The position numbers and the translations under genes were made by a program. The notes under the pieces were generated by a model, which saw only the letters and a program-made list of their open reading frames with translations, had not been told where the DNA came from and did not search any database. Below, in pieces: positions 58,347 to 64,000 of a stretch of DNA of 64,000 nucleotides; positions within the stretch are counted from its first letter, which is position 1; the number at the start of each line of letters is the position of its first letter. This DNA is from Amycolatopsis sp. NBC_00345 (GTDB taxonomy: Bacteria > Actinomycetota > Actinomycetes > Mycobacteriales > Pseudonocardiaceae): NCBI RefSeq assembly GCF_036116635.1, contig NZ_CP107995.1, positions 6,076,001 to 6,140,000 of the forward strand, written 5' to 3'.

Positions 58347-59584
58347 ATGCGTCACACGCTCTCCCGCACGGCCGGTGCCGTCACCGCGACCGGGCTGCTG
58401 CTCACGCTTTCCGCGTGCGGCGGCGGGTTCGCCGACTCGACGACGCCCGCGACCCAGCAGTCCGGTCCCGCCACGCTCAAGCTCATGATCGCCTCCAGCG
58501 GCGGCGCCGAGCTGAAGGCCATGCAGGATGCCGCGGCCAAGTGGAGCGCGGCCAGCGGCGGTTCCCAGGCCGAGGTGATCGCCGCGAACGACCTGCCGCA
58601 GCAGCTCAGCCAGGGCTTCGCCGCGGGCAGCCCGCCGGACGTGTTCGCCGTGGACGCCACCAAGTTCGAGGGCTACGCCGACGAGATGCTGCCCTACGGC
58701 GATTCGGTGTCCTACAAGGACGATCTCTACCCGACGCTGCGCACCACGTTCACCAAGAACGGCAAGCTCTACTGCGTCCCCAAGGACTTCTCCACATTGG
58801 CGCTGGGCATCAACACCGACGCCTGGGCCGCCGCGGGCCTCACCGACAACGACGTGCCGAAGAACTGGGACCAGCTGAAGGCCGTCGCGCAGAAGCTCAC
58901 CACGGACGGCCGCGCCGGGCTCGTCTTCAACAACACCCGTGACCGCGTCGGCGCGTTCCTGGTGCAAGCCGGCGGCTGGCCGCTCGACGCCGACCAGAAG
59001 AAGGCCACCGCCGACACCCCGCAGAACCTCCAGGCCCTCACCTACGTGCGCGACCTGCTGTCCTCGGGTGTCGCGAAGTACCCGAAGCAGCTCGGCGCGG
59101 GCGACTCCGGCGAGGCGTTCGGCCAGGGCAAGGCCGCGATGAGCATCGACGGCAACTGGATGGTCGGCGGGCTGGCCAAGGACCACCCGGACCTGAAGTA
59201 CCGCGTGGTGCCGCTGCCCGCGGGACCGGCCGGGCCGGGCACGCTCTCGTTCACGCAGTGCTGGGGCATCGCCGCGAAGAGCAAGTTCCAGGCGCAGGCC
59301 AAGCAGCTCGTCGACGCGCTGATGGAGCCGCAGCAGGAGCTGGCGTTCGCGAAGACGTTCGGCGTGATGCCCTCGCGGCAGTCCGTGCGCACGCAGTACC
59401 AGCAGGACTTCCCGCAGCAGACGGCCTTCCTGTCCGGCGCCGAGTCGGCGCACGGGCCGGTGACGCTGACCAAGATGGACCCGGTGCTGACCGACTTCGA
59501 CGCCCAGATCCAGCAGCTGCCCGGCGCGGACCCCAAGCAGATCCTCACGCAGCTGCAGACCAACACCACCGCCGCGCTGGGCCA

Positions 59585-59588
<4 letters not shown>
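58347..59588 (+). CDS. Sugar ABC transporter binding lipoprotein
   Basis: 413 residues from ATG at 58347, after AAGGAGGA. Lipobox LSAC with Cys24. Extracellular solute-binding family 1 (CUT1): LKLMIASSGGAELKAMQDAAAKW, FAAGSPPDVFAVDATKF, GKLYCVPKDFSTLALGINTDAW, AFGQGKAAMSIDGNWMV. Trp-rich sugar site. Stop overlaps the next start (GTGA). It delivers an oligosaccharide to the two permeases. Confidence 0.92.
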
Positions 59589-60663
<1,075 letters not shown>

Positions 60664-60667
<4 letters not shown>

Positions 60668-61491
60668 GGCAACGCAGGTCGCTGCGCTGGGCGGGCTACG
60701 CCGTGCTCGCCGTGGTCGCGGCCGTCTACATCTACCCCTTCCTGATCCAGCTCGGCACGGCGTTCAAGACCGACGCCGACGCCACGGCCCACCCGCTCAC
60801 CCCCTGGCCGCACGAGTGGTCCGTGGCGGTGTTCGGCGCGCTCGCCCAGCAGGACTTCCCGCGCTGGGCGATGAACTCCGTGATCGTCTCGGTCTCGGTG
60901 ACGGTCGGCCGGGTGGTGTTCGACTCGCTGGCCGGCTACGCGCTCGCGCGGCTGCGGTTCCGCGGCCGGACGACGGTGTTCGGCGCCGTCCTGGCCGTGC
61001 TCGCCGTGCCGAGCGTGGTGCTGCTGATCCCCAAGTTCCTGGTGCTGAACCAGTTCGGCATGTACGACACCTACGCGGCGATGATCGTGCCGCTGCTGGT
61101 CGACGCCACCGGCGTGTTCATCATGAAGCAGTTCTTCGAGACGGTGCCGGTGAGCGTGGAGGAGGCCGCCCGGATCGACGGCGCCGGACCGTTGCGCACG
61201 TTCTGGTCCGTGGTGCTGCCGATGTCGCGCCCGGCGCTGATCACGCTGACCATCCTTTCGTTCCAAGGTTCCTGGAACGAGCTGCCGCACTTCATCGTCT
61301 CGCGGCAGGACCCGGCACTGAACACGCTGACCTCGGGCGTGGCCACGCTGGTGTCCGGTCAGCTCGGGCAGGGCAACCAGTTCCCGTTGAAACTGGCCGC
61401 CGCATTGTTGATGACGCTGCCGGTGGCGGTGGTGTACTTCATCTTTTCGAAGCGCTTCACTCGCGGCACTTACGAGGGTGTCGACAAGTAG
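60664..61491 (+). CDS. Sugar ABC transporter permease (MalG/UgpE type)
   Basis: 275 residues from ATG at 60664. Six helices. EAA loop EEAARIDGAGPLRTFWSVVLPMSRPAL. It completes the channel. No ATPase gene follows, so the system probably uses a shared ATPase of the MsiK type encoded elsewhere, as is usual in actinomycetes. The GTCCACTGTGGAC palindrome follows 20 bases after the stop. Confidence 0.92.
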
Positions 61492-61510
61492 TCACCTTTC
61501 CGGCCCAAGA

Positions 61511-61523
61511 GTCCACTGTGGAC
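61511..61523. terminator. Gene-end palindrome GTCCACTGTGGAC
   Basis: Second copy of the 13-mer seen at 25118-25130, again about 10-20 bases after a stop codon, here at the end of the sugar operon. Confidence 0.4.
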
Positions 61524-61571
61524 AGATTTGGCGCCGAAGCTGCCGGATTGAGGGTTTCGCCCGATCGAGTG

Positions 61572-61607
61572 ATGAACGTACGTTCGATTGCGCGGTAACG
61601 TGGAGGA
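61572..61607 (+). promoter_or_regulatory. LexA (SOS) box and leaderless promoter of the HNH gene
   Basis: ATGAACGTACGTTCGA (61572-61587), core GAACGTACGTTC perfectly palindromic, fits CGAAC-N4-GTTCG except the first base. The -10 TAACGT lies exactly six bases before the GTG at 61608. GATCGAGTGATG precedes the box here and at the decayed copy. Confidence 0.75.
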
Positions 61608-62960
61608 GTGAGCACTACTGAAGACACCCGCGAAGCGTGGCAGCGTCCCGACGAGGACCTGACCACGGATTTGCTGGCATGCGAGGAAAGACTCCGTCGA
61701 GGTTACGCGGAAATGCTCGGTCTCGTCGGCGAGATCGAGCGTCGGGGATCGGCCCGGGCGCTCGGCTATACCGACACTGCCGTGATGCTGCGCGAAACGT
61801 TGCGCGTCTCGGCCCGTGAGGCCGTCATCCGGGTCGCCCACGCGCAAGCGACGATGCCGTCCGCATCATCCACCGGCGCACCCTGGCCCGGACCGTTGGC
61901 GGCGACCGGAAACGCGTTGGCCGGCGGGCTGATCAACCGGGAACACGTGCAGTTGATCGTGGCCCTCTTCCAAGGTTGTCCTGATGCGATCAACGCCGGC
62001 CAACGGACCACGGACGAAGCCGCCCTGCTCGCCCTGGCCGCGCAGGCGGCCCCGGAAGCACTCCGGACCGCCGGTCGGCGGCTGGCCGCCTACTGGGACC
62101 TGGACAGCACTCCGCCGGCTGATCACCAGCGGCGCGAGCTGCATCCGGTACGGCGGCTGGATATCACCCACCGCCGTGACGGCAGTGCCAGGTTCGCCGG
62201 CGAACTGGACCCCGATACCACCGCCATCCTGGACGGCCTTCTCGGCCCCTTGGCCAAACCCCGTACCGATCCTGGCACGGGCGGCCCCGACCCACGCACC
62301 GCGGCCGAACGTCGCGGTGACGCTTTGGCTGACATCATCGGCCTCGCCGCCCGCTGCGATGACCTTTCCGTGCAAGGTGGGGAGCGGGCGGTGATGATCG
62401 TGACCGTCACACTGGCCGAACTCGAGGGCCGTCTGGCCGACGCACTGGTGACCGTTCCCGGGCTTTGCAGTGTGGACGAGCTCCGCCGGTATGCGTGCGA
62501 AGCGAAGGTGGTACCGGCCGTGTTCGGCACAGACGGTCAGCCACTGCATCTCGGCCGTTCCGCGCGGCTGGCCAGCCCGGCTCAACGACACGCACTCGCC
62601 TTGCGGGACAAAGGATGCGCCCACCCGGGATGTGACCGCGGACCGAAATGGTGCACCGCGCACCACCTGATCCCGTGGGAGCGGGGTGGATCTACCGACC
62701 TGGACAACCTGGTCCTGCTCTGCCCCCGTCACCACCGGCAGACCCACCACGGCGGCTGGACCGTCCGAATGCGCGATGGAATACCCGAGTTCCTACCACC
62801 CGCCTGGCTCGACCCTGACCGTACGCCGCGGCGCAACCACGTCCACGACACCGCACCACGACATCATCAGCGCACCCGGCACCGGCAGACACGGCACCGT
62901 GACTTCCATTATGGACGGACGAACGCGTCCGCCCGGGAGGGCGCCACAACGACACAATGA
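61608..62960 (+). CDS. DUF222 / HNH endonuclease domain protein (13E12 type)
   Basis: 450 residues from GTG at 61608. The DUF222 N-terminal domain covers about 10-290 (LGLVGEIERRGSARALGYTDT... INREHVQLIV... HRRDGSARFAGELDPDTTAILDGLL). The HNH core is at about 345-395: CAHPGCDRGPKWCTAHHL, then PWERGGSTDLDNLVLLCPRHHRQTHHGGW, with the zinc Cys pairs and His ligands. The family matches the mycobacterial REP13E12 proteins, some of which are LexA-controlled. Biochemical activity is unproven; a damage-inducible nuclease is plausible. A decayed relative lies at 49750. Confidence 0.9.
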   Translation: MSTTEDTREAWQRPDEDLTTDLLACEERLRRGYAEMLGLVGEIERRGSARALGYTDTAVMLRETLRVSAREAVIRVAHAQATMPSASSTGAPWPGPLAATGNALAGGLINREHVQLIVALFQGCPDAINAGQRTTDEAALLALAAQAAPEALRTAGRRLAAYWDLDSTPPADHQRRELHPVRRLDITHRRDGSARFAGELDPDTTAILDGLLGPLAKPRTDPGTGGPDPRTAAERRGDALADIIGLAARCDDLSVQGGERAVMIVTVTLAELEGRLADALVTVPGLCSVDELRRYACEAKVVPAVFGTDGQPLHLGRSARLASPAQRHALALRDKGCAHPGCDRGPKWCTAHHLIPWERGGSTDLDNLVLLCPRHHRQTHHGGWTVRMRDGIPEFLPPAWLDPDRTPRRNHVHDTAPRHHQRTRHRQTRHRDFHYGRTNASAREGATTTQ

Positions 62961-62981
62961 CCACCCCGCAGCTTCGGAGCA

Positions 62982-63752
62982 CTACTGCGACTTCGACATC
63001 TCCAGCGACAGCGGCTTCCCGGTCTCCAGCAAGGACTTGAGGTTCGACAGCACCGCCGCCCAGCCGCCGGAGACGTCGCGGTGGGCCTTGGCGTCGGCGA
63101 GGTCGGTGTGGGTCACGGTGAGGCGCACGACGCCCTGGTACGGCTGGATGTCGAAGGCCGCGCGGGAGGGCTGCTGGTCCTCCGGCCCGTTCGGGTCGTA
63201 CCAGGTGGTGACGAGCCGCTTCGGCGGCACGCTCTCGATCACCTCGCCCTTGACGTCGGCGACGCCCGATCCGTCAAGGCGCACGTGGGCCCAGTTCGAA
63301 CCCTCCTGCCAGTCGGATTCGTTGCGGTGGCCCCAGTACTGCGCGGTGATGTCCGCGTCGGTAAGCGCTTCCCAGACCTTCTCCGGCGTGCTCTCGATGT
63401 AGGTGACGTAGACGAAACTCGGCTTGTCGCTCATGTTTTCCTCTGCTCGGCGTTTGACGGCGCTCAGTGCGTGCAGCCGGGGGCGTTCGAACTTCCCGAC
63501 CCACCGCTCCTGCATCTCGTGCAGCGGCACGGGGTTCAGGTAGTGCAGCTTCTCCCGGCCACGGCGGACCGTGCTGACCAGGTTCGCCGCTTCGAGGACG
63601 GCGAGGTGCTGCGTCGCCGACTGGCGCGTCATGTCCACGCGCCGGCACAGCTCGTTCAGCGTCAGGCCGTTGTCCTCGTGCAGCTGGTCGAGCAGGTAGC
63701 GCCGGGTCGGGTCGGCCAGCGCCTTGAAGACTTTGTCCAGCTCCGGTTGCAC
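62982..63752 (-). CDS. ArsR-type regulator fused to SRPBCC (AHSA1) domain
   Basis: 256 residues from GTG at 63752; the in-frame ATG at 63782 would lie inside the -35 box. Residues 1-90 are an ArsR winged helix (VFKALADPTRRYLLDQLHEDNGLTLNELCRRVDMTRQSATQHLAVLEAANLV). Residues 107-256 are an SRPBCC/AHSA1 lipid-binding-like domain (VYVTYIESTPEKVWEALTDADITAQYWG... GGWAAVLSNLKSLLETG). An internal ATG (63434) preceded by AGAGGAAAAC could start the SRPBCC domain alone. These pairs usually sense a hydrophobic ligand; the role is unknown. Confidence 0.85.
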   Translation of the reverse strand: MQPELDKVFKALADPTRRYLLDQLHEDNGLTLNELCRRVDMTRQSATQHLAVLEAANLVSTVRRGREKLHYLNPVPLHEMQERWVGKFERPRLHALSAVKRRAEENMSDKPSFVYVTYIESTPEKVWEALTDADITAQYWGHRNESDWQEGSNWAHVRLDGSGVADVKGEVIESVPPKRLVTTWYDPNGPEDQQPSRAAFDIQPYQGVVRLTVTHTDLADAKAHRDVSGGWAAVLSNLKSLLETGKPLSLEMSKSQ

Positions 63753-63787
63753 ACACACAGTAAGGCAGTCAAATGCCTGCATGTCAA
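63752..63787 (-). promoter_or_regulatory. Promoter/operator of the ArsR-SRPBCC gene
   Basis: Minus strand: TTGACA (63787-63782), 17 bases, CTTACT, then six bases to GTG at 63752 (TACTGT is an alternative -10). The inverted repeat AGGCA-TTTGAC-TGCCT lies between the boxes, fitting an autorepressor. Confidence 0.6.
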
Positions 63788-64000
63788 GTCCTCGGGTTAC
63801 CGACCTGGTGAAACGGCCTTCAGTTCCGCGCTACCGCGACGCGCGGTCGATGCGGGCGACCACCTTGTCGGAGCTCTGACGCAACGCGTGCAACTCTTCC
63901 GATCCTGGCGACTACCGCGCCCGCGGCCTCGACCAGCCCTACTCACCTACGACTACGTCCTGCGCCTCGAGTGAAAGAGGCCACGGTCCGGCCACCGCAT
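63788..64000. other. Right-hand end with no supported gene
   Basis: No gene identified. On the minus strand a 26-codon stretch reading EELHALRQSSDKVVARIDRASR then a stop (63831) has coding-like third positions, but an in-frame stop lies close upstream. It may be the end of a broken gene or a small peptide. Confidence 0.35.

Overview
The window is very GC-rich actinomycete chromosome with strong G/C bias at third codon positions. Many genes start with GTG or TTG and several promoters look leaderless. The content (DUF5709, DUF6801, DUF6412 with a short YidC, an Rv1733c-like membrane protein, a 13E12-type DUF222/HNH gene, an Ada-AlkA fusion, a CspB-like cold-shock protein) points to the Pseudonocardiales, most likely Amycolatopsis or a near relative. 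The genus is inferred from gene types, not from a marker gene. No rRNA, tRNA, CRISPR array, insertion sequence, phage or antibiotic megasynthase was found.

Layout. 1-6.4 kb: a large secreted DUF6801/fibronectin-III repeat protein cut by the left edge, a small lipoprotein, an ECF sigma/anti-sigma pair and a membrane-anchored HtrA-type protease, with two minisatellites in the gaps. 7-13 kb: DUF3800, DUF5709 and VanZ/RDD proteins and an exported PhoD phosphatase with a discoidin-domain partner. 13-17 kb: alkylation repair (Ada-AlkA fusion, Ogt), a succinate-semialdehyde dehydrogenase and a cold-shock protein. 17-24 kb: a PEP-mutase-family enzyme and a zinc alcohol dehydrogenase that shares an operator with a tetR-deformylase operon. 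These are followed by a cysteine-desulfurase-like protein, a GAF-ANTAR protein and a GNAT-tetR pair with twin operators. 24-28 kb: membrane proteins, a merR-trxA redox pair, an FAD monooxygenase and a MarR regulator. 28-38 kb: a feruloyl-CoA-synthase-like enzyme flanked by two MarR regulators, an asparagine synthetase, a TetR regulator and a complete five-gene ABC importer of the hydrophobic amino acid/aromatic acid type.

38-43 kb: two secreted serine hydrolases, small proteins and a YbjN-like protein. 43-49 kb: a polyamine/amine catabolic locus (class III aminotransferase, Lrp regulator, APC permease, aminobutyraldehyde dehydrogenase). With the succinate-semialdehyde dehydrogenase at 15 kb it could take putrescine to succinate. 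49-54 kb: a decayed HNH gene with an SOS box, an unusually short Rho paralogue, a DUF6412/YidC pair split by a 54-55 bp tandem repeat, and a Glu/Leu/Phe/Val dehydrogenase. 54-62 kb: an alpha/beta hydrolase, then a LacI-controlled carbohydrate locus (debranching enzyme divergent from lacI, binding protein and two permeases, no ATPase). 61-64 kb: an intact SOS-box HNH gene and an ArsR-SRPBCC fusion.

The most striking non-coding theme is short regulated promoters in which a TANNNT-like -10 box lies exactly six bases before the start codon, often with the operator between -35 and -10. Next come a truncated Rho, an intact/decayed pair of LexA-box HNH genes, and four unrelated tandem-repeat families.
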